This document shows, piece by piece, positions 49,757 through 61,629 of a stretch of 64,000 nt of DNA. This DNA is from Undaria pinnatifida (Eukaryota > Sar > Phaeophyceae > Laminariales > Alariaceae). The stretch is taken from NCBI GenBank assembly GCA_012845835.1, contig JABAKD010000013.1, positions 9,489,128-9,553,127 of the forward strand. Reading direction: 5' to 3'. Within the stretch, counting starts at the first letter, position 1, and every line of letters begins with the position of its first letter. The position numbers and the translations under genes were made by a program. The notes beneath the pieces are model-generated. The model ran no database searches, had not been told where the DNA came from, and worked only from the letters and a program-made list of their open reading frames with translations.

Positions 49757-51684
49757 GTTCGGCACTACTCTATTACTGCTGCTATCAACACTATTACGAC
49801 CGACGTGTACTGCGATTCCTGAAGAGGTTGCGCACCCTACTTGTACTCGTTAATACAAAGAGTTAATGTGGTTGTATGAAAAATGAGTAACAGTAGTAGT
49901 ACACCGCGTCACTACATGAACAACTCGCTAACCCCAATCACGGGACTGCTCTCCAGCATCACCCAGGTTAACTTCAGCTTCTGTTTACTGCTACATATCA
50001 ACCTCCAGTGTGTACTGCGACTGGTGCTGAGTTATCATGCTGCTGTGTTATTTATCACTGCATGGACCATTTTTACAACCCTGGCTGACCCCCGTGATGA
50101 GACTTTCCCGTTTTCATTGCGTCTTACATGTATAGATACCACGTAGTCGTAGTCGCACATCCAAAACGTGTGTTTATATCACAGCACAAAGCGTCACTGC
50201 ATGGACCACTTGTCCAACACCCGCTTACCCCGATGACGGGACTGCCCCGTACTCGTAGTCGTACATACATGAAGTGTGTTTGGCTGTACGTATGAAAAAG
50301 AAATCGCATCACACAGCGTCACTGCATAGGTCTACTCGTAGACCTGAGTACTTGTACAATTCCCGCTTATACCCCGATGACGGGACTGCCCCGTACACGT
50401 AGTCGTACATGCAAAAGTGTGTTTGTACGCATGAAAAAGAAATCACGGCACACAACTGCGTAGACAACTAGTACAACATGCTTACCCCGACGACGGGACT
50501 GCCCTCCGTGACCACCAAGGCGAACTTGAGTTTGTTCAGGCTACGCGTCCCCAAGCATAGCTTCCACACCGTGTGGTAGTTCGACCACGCTGGTGTAGCA
50601 CACACATGCTACAGCAGACGTTGCAGACAGACACACAAGGTCAAACAATGTAAATTTCAATGTGCATCATTATTGGAAACAGGATTCGCTTGAGTTCACC
50701 AACACCCAAAACCACATACTGTTCGGTACTACTCTATTACTGCTGCTATCAACACTATTACGACCGACGTGTACTGCGATTCCTGAACAGGTTGCGCACC
50801 CTACTTGTACAAAGAGTTAATGTGGTTGTATGAAAAACGAGTAACAGTAGTAGTACACCGCGTCACTACATGAACAACTCGCTAACCCCAATCACGGGAC
50901 TGCTCTCCAGCATCACCCAGGTTAACTTCAGCTTCTGTTTACTGCTATATATCAACCTCCAGTGTGTACTGCGACTGGTGCTGAGTTATCATGCTGATGT
51001 GTTATTTATCACTGCATGGACCATTTTTACAACCCTGGCTTGCCCTGGCTGACCCCTGTGATGAGACTTTCCCGTTTTCATTGCGTCTTACATGTATAAA
51101 TACCACGTAGTCGTAGTCGCACATCCAAAACGTGTGTTTATATCACAGCACAAAGCGTCACTGCATGGACCACTTGTCCAACACCCGCTTACCCCGATGA
51201 CGGGACTGCCCCGTACTCGTAGTCGTACATACATGAAGTGTGTTTGGCTGTACGTATGAAAAAGAAATCGCATCACACAGCGTCACTGCATAGGTCTACT
51301 CGTAGACCTGAGTACTTGTACAATTCCCGCTTATACCCCGATGACGGGACTGCCCCGTACACGTAGTCGTACATGCAAAAGTGTGTTTGTACGCATGAAA
51401 AAGAAATCACAGCACACAACTGCGTAGACAACTAGTACAACATGCTTACCCCGACGACGGGACTGCCCTCCGTGACCACCAAGGCGAACTTGAGTTTGTT
51501 CAGGCTACGCGTCCCCAAGCACAGCTTCCACACCGTGTGGTAGTTCGACCACGCTGGTGTAGCACACACATGCTACAGCAGATGTTGCAGACAGACACAC
51601 AAGGTCAAACAATGTAAATTTCAATGTGCATCATTATTGGAAACAGGATTCGCTTGAGTTCACCAACACCCAAAACCACGTACT
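49757..51684. repeat. 0.96 kb tandem duplication
   Basis: Units 49757-50720 and 50721-51684 are nearly identical (short indels such as TCGTTAA near 49850 and TTGCCCTGGC near 51042, plus scattered substitutions). Inside each unit a (C)CCGATGACGGGACTGCC(C) phrase followed by CGTAGTCGTACAT recurs several times. No protein was recognised. 49437-49756 shows nothing else. Confidence 0.9.
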
Positions 51685-52020
51685 GGTAGTCTATTGCGGA
51701 CAACTTGCAGCACACTCAGCCAACACTCAACGCAGCACTACCGAAAATACAGGGTGTTGACATCTGGTGTCTTACCTATGTCGCACGGCGCTGAACACAC
51801 TGACAACGGGAAACTCTCAACATCATCAGATTCAGTAGTATAGTAGCTGACAGCAAACATCAAAATTCCAACAACACGAAGAAATGAAACTCACGTTTCG
51901 TCAAGCTCTCAGCTCCTTCGTTAGGGACGCCGATCGAAGGTGAATCACAGGTGTCCGCGTCACACCAGTCACACACACGAGGGTTGTCGCCGCTTCCCCA
52001 GTGCTTCTTGTTAAGGTTAC
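51685..52020. other. Nothing recognised
   Basis: Donor-like AAC/GTGAGT on the minus strand near 51892-51900 may belong to the gene of the next entry. Confidence 0.3.
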
Positions 52021-52293
52021 ATGAAAAGCTTGGCACGTGGAAGGCTCGTCACTCCTGCAGCAGGTGTCGCAGACAGCGTACTGGGAACTCCTGTTTTTCC
52101 TATTTCGTGCGATGAGGAAGCCGTCACAACCCTTGCTCGGGCACGGCCCATCAGGATTGCCAGAAGAAGCTGAGTCCCGTTCCTGCCCGACCAGCTTCCA
52201 CACGCCTGATCCTGAACCTCCACCACCCCCACTGTTGGCGGAGCCTCCTCCCGCACTAGCCTTGGTCCGCTTCGCAATTTCAACTTCAAATTG
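52021..52293 (-). CDS. Exon-like segment with zinc-ribbon-type Cys pairs
   Basis: The minus-strand open stretch begins FEVEIAKRTKASAGGGSA, passes a Gly/Ser linker and VWKLVGQERDSASSG, then GPCPSKGCDGFLIARNRKNR and SSQYAVCDTCCRSDEPSTCQ. It ends at a possible donor CAT/GTAACC near 52020. The C-x4-C...C-x2-C spacing resembles a zinc ribbon as found next to nuclease, helicase or topoisomerase domains. A weakly similar phrase lies on the minus strand near 53445-53475. No family is assigned. It could be a 5' exon of the gene at 48890-49436, with the tandem duplication as intron. Confidence 0.35.
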
Positions 52294-52710
52294 TTATTGC
52301 CGATCCGGCAAATTTCAAATTCAAATTGTTTGCAGCCGTCAACGGCAATTCCCTCCCAACAGCCAGCAATTGGCCAACTTCAAAAGTAAAAGTACAAAAA
52401 AGAAGTTGCTGAAAAAGCAAAATAAAAATATCAGAGAGCAAGCAGTAAAGATGAGAGAATGAGAGCTAAGTAAGAATGAGACTAGGGAAAGCAAGGAAGG
52501 CAAGGAACTTCGGGACGGTTCTTTTCCCCAGCAACTAATTTTCTTTTCGGCAATTACGGGCTGAGAAGGGCTGAGAGGGGGGAGGATATGCCGAGCGAGA
52601 CGTCCGAGGGGGGCGAGGTCTAGGTATATAGTTTTATGAGGCATGACACCGCAGGGGGTGTTGTATACCTGGTACAACGTACCCCGGTGATAAAATCGGG
52701 TGATTTGTGT

Positions 52711-54035
52711 GTTTGCGAAAGTACGTTTTTAGAAATTTACTTGTTCAAAAATTGTCCCGAAGGTAAGATTTGCGGTAAATTTCTGAAAAAAAGGCAAAAA
52801 TGTACTTCATCGAAGGTAGGTTTCGATCAAAAGTTGCGGTAAATTTTTTCTCTCTGTTTTATTGGCCTACAACGCACCGAGCATTTGTCCGAGGCAGAAC
52901 GCCTCTGCAAGGGCCTAATAGTGCCCCAACCACGGGACAAACAGGACAAGCACCGCTGTTTGCACAGCAGCAGCACAAGCAACGAACGCACGGAGGATGG
53001 AGAGGGTAGTACCCTGAGCACGACGCGCAGGCGTAACATCAGAGATATGCAGCAGGCCGGTGATGAACCGTCTGTTGCTGCCCTCTGCGTCCGTGACCAA
53101 GGGTTCAGCGCTTGCTGCAAGCTGTGATGAACTTCTCGCAGCTGGCGGAGTCGAACGCTCGCGGAGAGGAGCCTCAACGCAGAGAGCGACACCACGCGCC
53201 TTGATTGCGGCTATCGTGTGCCGCATCTGGCAAGATAGGACTCGTATCGGTCCATCTGTGCGACAGCAGCCACCGCGCTTCTCCAACATCACCGCGACTG
53301 AAGCGTGGCATGACTTTTGGTTTATGGCAGAGGAGCGGAAACTCCTCTGCCCTAAACCGCTGCGTGCACTGCGGATTCTTTGCAGGGTGGTGCTTCGCAA
53401 TAACAGGTCCACGTTCCATGGGGAAACTGCGCTTCGCCTTCCCTTCCGTCGCATGAGGAAGGCGTTGCTCTGCTTGTAGCACGTGTAATGAGGTAGTCGC
53501 TGCTCACAAGGAGTTTTTACGCGCGAGACAGACCGCCATACCTCTGATTTGTAGTCTGTTGGGTGCTTGCATGTACCGTGTTCCAGGTACTGCTGCACCT
53601 GAAATGAGAGGCTCGAGACTGGAGTACGTACAACGAGTACTCGTATCGTATAGTACTATACAGCAGTAACTCGTACTGCTGCTGCTGTACGTATAGACAG
53701 ACCCCCATACCACTGATTTGTAGTCTGTTGGGTGCTTGCATGTATTATACTGTGTACCAGGTATGCTGCACCTGGAACGAGAGGCTCGAGACTGGAGTAC
53801 GTACAGCGAGTACTCGTATATCGTATAATACTACGAGTACTCGTACTGCTGCTGCTGTATGTACTCGTACGTATATTACAATCGCGCACATCCCCGTTTC
53901 CCTTCTAAATTTCGGAGGCGTCGCCTGCAGGATTTTGTTTACCGCTAGCGCAAACACACCAAAAACTCGGTGGGAAGGCAATTTACTTTTTTTAGCGGAA
54001 GGCAAGTAAATTTTTAGAAACGTATTTTCGCAAAC
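52711..54035. mobile_element. Candidate 1.3 kb DNA element with 33 bp terminal inverted repeats
   Basis: 52711-52743 and 54003-54035 are inverted repeats with 30 of 33 matches (GTTTGCGAAAGTACG... against GTTTGCGAAAATACG...). The true ends may extend a little outward, where similarity is weak. The inside holds an open frame at 53060-53479 (+), open also on the minus strand, and the tandem pair at 53524-53876. No transposase was recognised, so it is probably non-autonomous. Confidence 0.5.
53524..53880. repeat. Tandem pair of about 170-180 bp
   Basis: Both units contain TTTGTAGTCTGTTGGGTGCT, GAGAGGCTCGAGACTGGAGT and a palindromic ACGAGTACTCGT region ending in GTACTGCTGCTGCTGTA. Confidence 0.88.
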
Positions 54036-54506
54036 ACTCTATTGTTTTAGAATAAAAAACAATCTTCACCCGGGCGGTATACTCCAGGGGTGTAATATAC
54101 AACGTCCCGGATGATTTACACCGTCGTGTACGGGGTAGGCGTGGACCCAACCCAACCCCAACCCTAACCCAGGCCGCGCGTTTCGGATTTCCTAAAAAAC
54201 TGTGCGAACCACTTCGAAAATCGTACCCGGCGCCTGGTCATATGTTTGGTACGTAATCTGTTGCAGTGAATCCGTTTTTTTTCTGGTACCAAATATAATA
54301 TACCAAGTATCTGTTTTGATGTTTGAACACACGGTAAAGTCTATCCCTCTCCCCCCTTTGGTGACAATGTGTTGTGTGCCCGTTCCTCCTCCTCCTTCTC
54401 CCCCTCCCTCTCCTTCTTCCCTTCCTCCTCGTCCTCCTTCTCCTCGCCCTCATCCTGTTCCTTCGCCGGCCCTCTTGTCCTCCTCGTTGCGTCGCTTTTG
54501 GGTCAG

Positions 54507-57500
54507 GACGAGACGTTTCACGTACCCCAGTCTAAGCTGTACTGCGATGGAAAATATGGTGAGTGCCAGCCTATGATGGTACTTACTGTTCCCATCCGCG
54601 CCAAGCGATTTCACAGGCACTATAGCGGGCAACCGGCGCTTTAGAGGGACCTCTAATGTAATTGGAACTCCCCGCCCAGCCGCCTAGGCAAGTACGATCC
54701 CAACATGTCCCAAAAACCTTTTATGCGGGTTGACCACTTTTAGCCCTTTTAGAACTCCACCCACATTTTTTTGGGTAATCAACCCCCCCCCCCCGAAAAA
54801 CGCCTGCCATTCACCTGGATCTAATTGGAACCACCCCACCCACACATCCCTCCCCGTGCGCCCAGGCGAGTGGAATCCCAAGATTACCACACCGCCGGGT
54901 TTGTACGTGTTTGCGGTGGCCTATGCGCGGTTGGTTACTGCCGCTGAAGGGCTGCTGGGGTTGGGCTTCGGCCCACAGCACTGCTCCGCCGAGGTGCTGC
55001 GCCAGGCTAACTGGCTCTTCTCTCTCGGAACGCTGGCCGTGATGAGGTCCATGTTCTTGAGGCGTATGGTAAGCAGGAGGTTTGGAGAGGGGCGGGGAGG
55101 GGAAGGGAAGGTGGCGGAGAGAGAGGAGGCGGGTGTACTCATGATTGTGCATGGCCTTAATCTTTACCATGGTAGATCGTAGACCCTCGCACCCGTACAA
55201 AGCTGGGACGGAGCCCGTCGGGTTTTCGCCGACCAGGCAGAGGAGGTTGAGGGGCGGACTCATTTGTTGCTTTCGAGTCATCGCACGGTAGGGGTTGGAC
55301 TTTTTTGCGCCGAAAAGGGTTTCTGGTGTAATGCGAAAAGGGTTTCTGGTGTAATGTTGCGGTTGACCTCCTCAAGTTTGAAACTGTCGGTTGTACACAC
55401 TTTTACGATACTTCTGTGTTAGGACTAGCGCGTAGCCGTGTTTGGTCGCATTGCACACACGAAGGCCTTCGAAGCCACGATTCGGGTGAGATAGTGAGCT
55501 CCTCATATTAGGAGCTCAGAAAATTCTCAGAATCTTCTCCACCCCCAGCGCGGGATGACTCTTGCCTTGGTCATTTGACCATTGGCCACGCATCCCTTTC
55601 GAGACGGAGCACCGTTCCCACTCCTAGTAGAGACACGTCCAACATTTGAGTCCTCGTTACAACTTTTCCGTAGTTATGTTACGTTAACCTTTTTGCGTAT
55701 CTTATCACCTTCCGCCAGCTAGCGTTGGGATGCGAAAGCAGCTGAGTTAAATCGACACACGACGCGTATGAAAATACGTGGAAGTGTGGTGAGCTTAAGC
55801 TGTGTTTTGCCCCATCCGCCGGGGGATTAAAAATATATATATATGTATGTATCACCTTCCTGTTTCGCCTTTTTGTGGCCACCGTTTATCTCCCAGGATT
55901 TTTTTTTCGGGGCGGGTACTCATTTCAGGCATAGCCGTAGTCGGATGGCCATAGACCCTCGCATCCCAACAACGCTGAGACGGAGTACGTCGGGCATTCA
56001 CCCACCAGACAGACATCGCGCGCACTAAGGACGAAGCGCCGTGAGATGTTCGGCGAGGCGCGTAAACTATGAGTTGCATCCTGCTAAGAACAACTTGTGA
56101 GGCGAACTTCGGCACATTGTGTATACTTGCTTGCATATGGATGTCAGCAGGAAGGAAGAAACATTTTGATGTGGCCACGTCCAGAGGCAGCAATGGGTAC
56201 ACTATTCAAGTGCCTCATGAGTGCCTTACCATATACACACCACGTGATACCATCCCCTTTGCGTGGAATTAAGGTTCTCCTCCTCGTACCTTATGATCTA
56301 ACTCGACCACCATCTCGGATATCACCGAAACATCAAAACGGGGAAAAAAGGACGGTAACCTGGTTATTTAGCTCACGTAGTGAGAGGCGGTGTTTTACAA
56401 AGTCTGCCAGCCGACGCCAACCCCAGCAGCGCAGCAGCAACAGCAGCAGCGCGGACGGGACAGGGGGGGAGGGGGGTTAGAGGCGGCAGAAGAGGAGGGG
56501 CGCGGGGTGTGTTCGTGGCCGGTCAGGACTTGCTTGTTGTTTGTATGATGCGAATATTAATTGTGCTCCCCCTCCCCCCCCGCCCCTCCCCCCCAATGCC
56601 GTGGAACTCCCTTCAGAATCCTGGTCAGGCATCGTCCCACGCCGTGTTGCTGTGGCTCTACCCCGTGTCCTTCTTCTTCTCGTTTCTGCTTTACACGGAC
56701 GCTGGGAGTACCTTCTTCATCCTTCTCTGCTACGCCTTGGCCACCGGGCGGCCGCGGGGGGGCGGGTGCTGGAGGAGGTTCGGCAGCGCGCTGGTGAGCT
56801 CTCGCCTCGGCTTGTTGTCCGCGATAATGGTAGCACGGTTTCGGTTAGACGAAGGCCCTTGTCTTCCCCCCGCCCCCCCCCCTCCGCTTCTCTCCTTTTG
56901 CCATCCTCTTCCTACCCGTCCCCTCCCATTTCCTCCAGTGCCCTCTCCTTCCCCTCCTCTTCGTACCTGCCCCCCTCCCCCCCTCCCGTCGCCTCCCGTG
57001 TCCTACCGTACCCTATTTTTTCCTACCCTGCCCTACCCTGCCCTACCCTACCCTATCCTACGATACAACACCCTCCCCCCCCCCCCCCCCCCCCTCTACG
57101 TATTTCCCGTTTGTGCTGGCATAGGTTGTCGTAATCATACCACAGAGCCGCTGAATCATTCAATTGTTTTAATGCTCATCGCGAGTAACTCTTCCACTCT
57201 TGTCTCATCGCTCATGCAAACTACGCTGTTTATATTATACTAAAGTTCCCCTTCGGACGAAGGGTGGCGCAAGGCTGAAGGTTTTGCACCCCCATGCGTT
57301 CGCCCACGTCCTTACGGTAGCGGTGAATATAGCGAAAATATGCACTTCAATGTAAATGATTCGAGTTTATCGAAAATTAAGGTAGGGACGATCCAGAGAA
57401 TAGGATCTTGATGGTGATGTTGTAAATGTCTACCAGGTACCTGGTACTGTACATATCATACGTTTACCACAGCTGCGACTCTTGTTTTGCCGGCGCACAG

Positions 57501-60222
57501 TGTAAGCATTTGGTGCAACTTTAATCTAAAAACTGCTGTTGTGCTCAGCACGTTTGATGCGTGCGTCCGCTACTGTTGCTACTGCTGTAGCCAGTACTGA
57601 AACATATATACAATGGGTACCCCGATTTAAGACCGCCCCGGGACAAGCCGAAACAAGCGCTCTTAACTAGGCATTGCTCTTATCTGTAGTGGGAAATATG
57701 TAGCTTTTAGTATAGGCGGGACATGTCAATTTGACTGCTCTCAAGTCCTGAACGCTCTTATCCTGGGCGCTCTTAAATCGGGTTACCCAATGCATGTAAA
57801 AGACAGGGTCAGAAATAACTATCGTAGATCTCGTTACACGCATGCGCGAAAGGACACGTCACCGGTCAGGCAGTGTAAGGTCCTGCGCGGCACCAAAAGT
57901 ACCACGTACATGGAACGTTTAGCAAAAAAACGCACTCAAAGCAGTCTACAGCAGTGATAGTGATGGCGCGTTTTGGTAAATTTTAAGAGTGCAAGTCCGT
58001 CGGTAATGTAGATTTATGTGGTATTTTTCTGCGCCTACGCCGACCATTTAGTGTTTGGGGTTACATTAGGCGTCCTGCCCCAGCAGGGGTTCTCGCCTTG
58101 GATAACCTCCGCTCTGAGTGCGCTCTCAGCCCGGCGCCTATCCGAGAAAGATGTAAACGAAAAAACTACTGTGTGCTTAGCTGGGTAGAATGGACAGTAT
58201 TTTTCCCACAGGCTCTTTTCGCCGGCTTTGCATTGGATGGGAAAGCACAATGACCTGGGCTGTTACTCATACTCCAAGTCATTTGGGCCCCCAACTCATG
58301 GAGCCACGTCCGTACCTTCGCTGGTTGCAATGTCGCGACTCCCAAATTTTACCGCAGGAAACTGAAGTTTCTCCGTGTGGCGTTGGAACCAATTGTGTCA
58401 AAATTGGATTATTTCCAATTTTTCTCGGAAAATAACCGATGTGTGGCCGGTCGCTGAACATGCGCAATAACTTGCCGGTCCATATTGAGGTGCGATGTGC
58501 TGTTGTCACTGCTGTGTGGGGTGCCAGCGAGAGAGTACACCTCGCAGGAACAACTCCGGGGACACCGAAGCCCGAAGGCCGACAATACAGCAGCAGCAAC
58601 GGCAGCGGCAGGTTCTGCATGCACGAACAGAGTTCCGGTACTCGTGTGATATGATACGACACACTTTCTTTTTTTGTGAGGCCGTACCGCACAGCATTGC
58701 GAAACGCAACCCAAGTTCCGGAGGAAACAACCTCAGAAGCACGCCGCCGCCACTGTACCGCTGCTGCTGCTGTGCTACTAGGCGTTGTGTTGTTCTCCTG
58801 TGTGCCTCTGGCTTTGTGTTCCGAAAACGTACCGGGCGTCAGGTAGAATATAACCAAACACTTGCTGTGTGTATAGTATGATGTACAACTGACGTTTTGA
58901 GAAGCTGCCAAAAAAACAACGGCCCACCAGCAGCTGAAACGTTTGCTTTCTATAGCCCAAAACGATCGAAAGGCCCACTACTGCTACTACGAAGACTACT
59001 ACTACCACTGCTACTACTATTAATATTGTGCTGCTACTATGCTACTTCTACTACTACTGTACTACTGCCACCACATCTGCTACTACTACTGCTACTACTA
59101 CTGCTATTACTACTATTAATACTACTATCACCCCCCCCCCCCCGCCCCGCCCTAACCCCCCCCTGCCCCTGCCCCCCCCATCCTCCTCCACTTCTTTCTC
59201 CCGCCTCTCACGCCCCCCTCTCCTCCCCCCCCCTCCTCCTCCCCCCCTAGCACAGGCAGGAACCGTGTCAATCCTGTTCCGTCAGACGAACGCCGTCTGG
59301 GTAGCATTCACGCTAGCCGTCTGCCTGCTCGAGGACTTCACCCCCTACCTCACGGCCGCCCCCCACGCCAACGGCATCACCACCAACGGTAACGAACACG
59401 TGTTGCCGGCTTCGGGGGTTCGGGAACGCACATCCCCTGTCCCCTCCCCATCACCGCCGCCAGCTCTTCTTCCTTCCTCTATTACCCCGACCTCGAATGG
59501 CGTACGGCAGAGAATTATCCGAGGCGTTTCTACCCCGGGGAACGAAGCCCGTGTACCCCCGGGGGGTGGTGGCCGCGGCAGCAGGGATGGGGTTAGTACA
59601 GGACAGAGCGGGTCATCATCCACCGGAAATGGGAGCGGATCAACCGGCTGGGGGGGGGCGTGGGGGCGGGGGGAGGGTGATGCAGCATCAAGCGCCGCCG
59701 TGGTCATACATAGCGACAACAGCGCGGCGGAAAAAAACAATCTGAGAGAAGGCAATGAGATATTGTCGTCTTTTTTGGCGATTCCGCGCCTGTTGATAGT
59801 TCTCGCGGGGGCGGCGTGCGGCGACGCCTGCCGGGGCGGACCCCTGCTCCGCGCTCGCCTACCCCTAGCCGTCCCGGTTGCCCTGTTTGCGACTTTCGTG
59901 TGGGGTTTCAATGGAGGCGCGATTGTTGTAGGGGACAAGGAGAATCACCTCCCCGGAGGCCCGCCGCATTTAGCTCAGTTAGCCTATATGGTGGCGGCGG
60001 GGGCGGCTCTGTGGGGTCTTTTCGGAAGCGAGGCGGCTGTTGGGGGTGATGCTAGGAAAGGGTTCTTGCGCTGGGTCCGGGGGGGAACTGGGCTGCTGGG
60101 GTTCTTGGCGATTGTCGGCGTTGTGGCGCTGGCACTGTGGAGGTAAGAAACAGGGGATGTGTATTGAGGATTGGGGGTTGAAAAAGTGCGTTTTCTGTTC
60201 TTGTTGATAATTTGGTTGTTCT

Positions 60223-60291
<69 letters not shown>

Positions 60292-60904
60292 CGTTGTTGT
60301 TGTTGTCGTCGTTTGCTGCTATTAATAGCGTGTTTTTTTAGTGGCTTGTTTTGTTTTTTGGTGGTGTCCTTCGATGAGGATTGGGGATGAAGATTGAGGA
60401 TGGAAATTTAAGGAAATGTGTCCGTTACTCAATCGCGTATTTGTTGGCAGGTGTTGGTGTAGGTGTTGTTTGTGTGGTGTTGGCATGGTTGCGCCTCACT
60501 GCCCGCCACCCCCCCCCCCCCAATTCGCTCACCGCCGCCCCACGTTCCCCGCCCCTCCACTGCCCCTTCCCACCCGCTCCCTCCCCCCACCCCTCCCCCC
60601 CTCCCCCTCCTCCCTCGCCCCCCCTCCCCCCTCCCCCCCCCATCGCCAATTTTTCCCATGCCTGGCACCCTAGGTACACCCTGTCCCACCCTTTCATCGT
60701 CGCCGACAACCGGCACTACACGTTCTACGTATGGAGGCGTTTTCTGAGACACAAGGTCTTGCGCTCTGTGCTAGCGCCCGTGTACGTGTTCTGCGGCTGG
60801 CTCGTGTTGTCCCGCCTCCTCGAGCGCAAACCCCCTTTGTGGGTGCTGACCTATGCGGCGGCGACGGCGCTTGTGCTGGTGCCTTCCCCCCTGATAGAGC
60901 CGAG
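54507..60904 (+). CDS. ALG10: Dolichyl-P-Glc alpha-1,2-glucosyltransferase (ALG10), first and last exons missing
   Basis: A polytopic ER membrane enzyme that adds the third, terminal glucose to the dolichol-linked N-glycan precursor. Exons read: 54507-54558, 54866-55068, 56617-56793 (or from 56629), 59256-60142 and 60674-60904, all GT-AG and phase-consistent. Landmarks: DETFHVPQSKLYC at the conserved acidic lumenal loop, EWNPKITTPPGLYV, LRQANWLFSLGTLAVMR, LYPVSFFFSFLLYTDAGST, ILFRQTNAVWVAF, GGAIVVGDKENH, HPFIVADNRHYTFYVWRR, VPSPLIEPR. The family's N-terminal membrane segment, with the start codon, was not found, and the reading ends at a good donor CCGAG/GTGCGT, so 3' exons probably lie beyond the window. 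The exon at 59256 carries about 120 extra low-complexity residues in a loop. Long C-rich tracts precede the acceptors. Confidence 0.9.
55135..55245 (+). repeat. Family F repeat, short copy
   Basis: TACTCATGATTGTGCATGGC, ACCCTCGCACCC, GGGACGGAGCCCGTCGGGTT, CGCCGACCAGGCAG. Confidence 0.7.
55545..55915 (-). repeat. Retroelement-like tail, second copy, interrupted
   Basis: Parallels 43317-43530 (TTGGCCATTGGCCACGCATC-type, GAGACGGAGCACCG.TCC, CTTCCTGTTTCGCC.T.TGTGGCC, ATCTCCCAGGA) but is split at TATCACCTTCC by the SINE-like element. Confidence 0.7.
55714..55849 (+). mobile_element. SINE-like element with 11 bp target duplication
   Basis: TATCACCTTCC stands at 55703-55713 and again at 55850-55860. 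The element contains GAAAGCAGCTGAGTTAAATC, GACACACGACGCGTATGAAA, CCCCATCCGCCGGGGGATTA and an A/T-rich tail. The related unit at 43470 has one uninterrupted TATCCCCTTCC. Confidence 0.85.
55915..56085 (+). repeat. Family F repeat, copy
   Basis: GGCGGGTACTCATTTCAGGC, ACCCTCGCATCCC, GACGGAGTACGTCGGGC, GACGAAGCGCCGTGAG. Confidence 0.75.
56794..59255 (+). other. ALG10 intron 3
   Basis: 56855-57098 is a long C/T tract including degenerate CCCTA repeats at about 57010-57060. 57614-57792 is a small inverted-repeat element. 58970-59130 is a CTA/CTG-type trinucleotide region followed at once by a C/T tract 59131-59250 that ends at the acceptor. A 210-codon minus-strand frame at 58279-58911 shows no known domain. 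Confidence 0.6.
57614..57798. mobile_element. Short inverted-repeat element, about 180 bp
   Basis: CAATGGGTACCCCGATTTAA at the left and TTAAATCGGGTTACCCAATG at the right are inverted repeats of about 22-24 bases. GCGCTCTTAA phrases recur inside. Not seen elsewhere in the window. Confidence 0.65.
60224..60320. repeat. (CTG)n(TTG)n microsatellite in ALG10 intron 4
   Basis: About nine CTG followed by TTG units with rare CGT. The remainder of intron 4 ends with a C/T tract 60508-60651 before the CCCTAG acceptor. Confidence 0.93.
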
Positions 60905-61620
60905 GTGCGTTTTGTATATATTTCGAGTAAGCTCACACATTTCTGTTTTTTTGTAGAAGTAGTTATTTTTCATGGTTTAATGGTGTCGTTGTGTTCTACA
61001 ACGGAGTTAGGTCGGCACTCAGCCACTGTCACTACCGCTACCGCTACCACCCCTGGTGCTATCACATACCTGGTACTGTTGAAACTGCAGTAGTATAGTT
61101 TACTATCGCTGCTACCACTACAACCAGCAGGACTACACTACTACTACTACCAACTCTAACACGACCACTACTGCTACAACTCCACACGTCGGACAAAGCG
61201 GATCCTCAGTTCATGATCTAAATCTTTCGGGTTCCTAGCTTACACGATCTACACGATCTAGATCACATTTGCGGGGTGGGTCTGTACGACCCGCTTGCGC
61301 ACGCACACGTTTGCGGCGGGGGGGATCTATATGTTTCGGGTCTTGCGAGAGTACCTTGCCATTTTTTCCGAGTTTTTTTTCTGCTGGCTCTGTGGCCGAC
61401 CCTCGATTTGCTGCGATTCGACGCGACACGGGGGATGGCGGTTCGCGCTTCGTGCTCTCGGCCTCCGGTGGCTCTTGCCTGCAGAAAGGCTAAATATGTT
61501 GTTACACGTGCCGAATGGGATCAGGGTGCCAGTACAAAATATGGTGTGTGCGTGTGTCAACGAATGAAACATCCCGAAATCTGAGTAGTTGATCAATGAA
61601 TGGATATCTCGAACAAGTGG
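60905..61620. other. Downstream of the last ALG10 exon, nothing recognised
   Basis: It may still be ALG10 intron. ACC/ACT trinucleotide-rich near 61028-61175; a repeated GATCTA cluster near 61216-61262. Confidence 0.4.
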
Positions 61621-61629
61621 TAAGCTCTA

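Larger units (their letters stand above)
55069..56616 (+). other. ALG10 intron 2, composite of repeats
   Basis: Contents in order: family F short copy 55135-55245, retroelement-like tail 55545-55915 interrupted by a SINE-like element, family F copy 55915-56085, then 56086-56550 with nothing recognised and a C-tract at 56567-56595 before the acceptor. GAAAAGGGTTTCTGGTGTAA is repeated in tandem near 55312 and 55335. Confidence 0.6.

Noticed and set aside
58279-58911. 210-codon minus-strand frame in ALG10 intron 3
   Set aside because: No recognisable domain, no splice context, low-complexity centre.
60905-60956. Continuation of ALG10 past 60904 to a nearby stop
   Set aside because: The conserved reading stops exactly at a consensus donor and the residues after it do not follow the family; splicing to a later exon is more likely.
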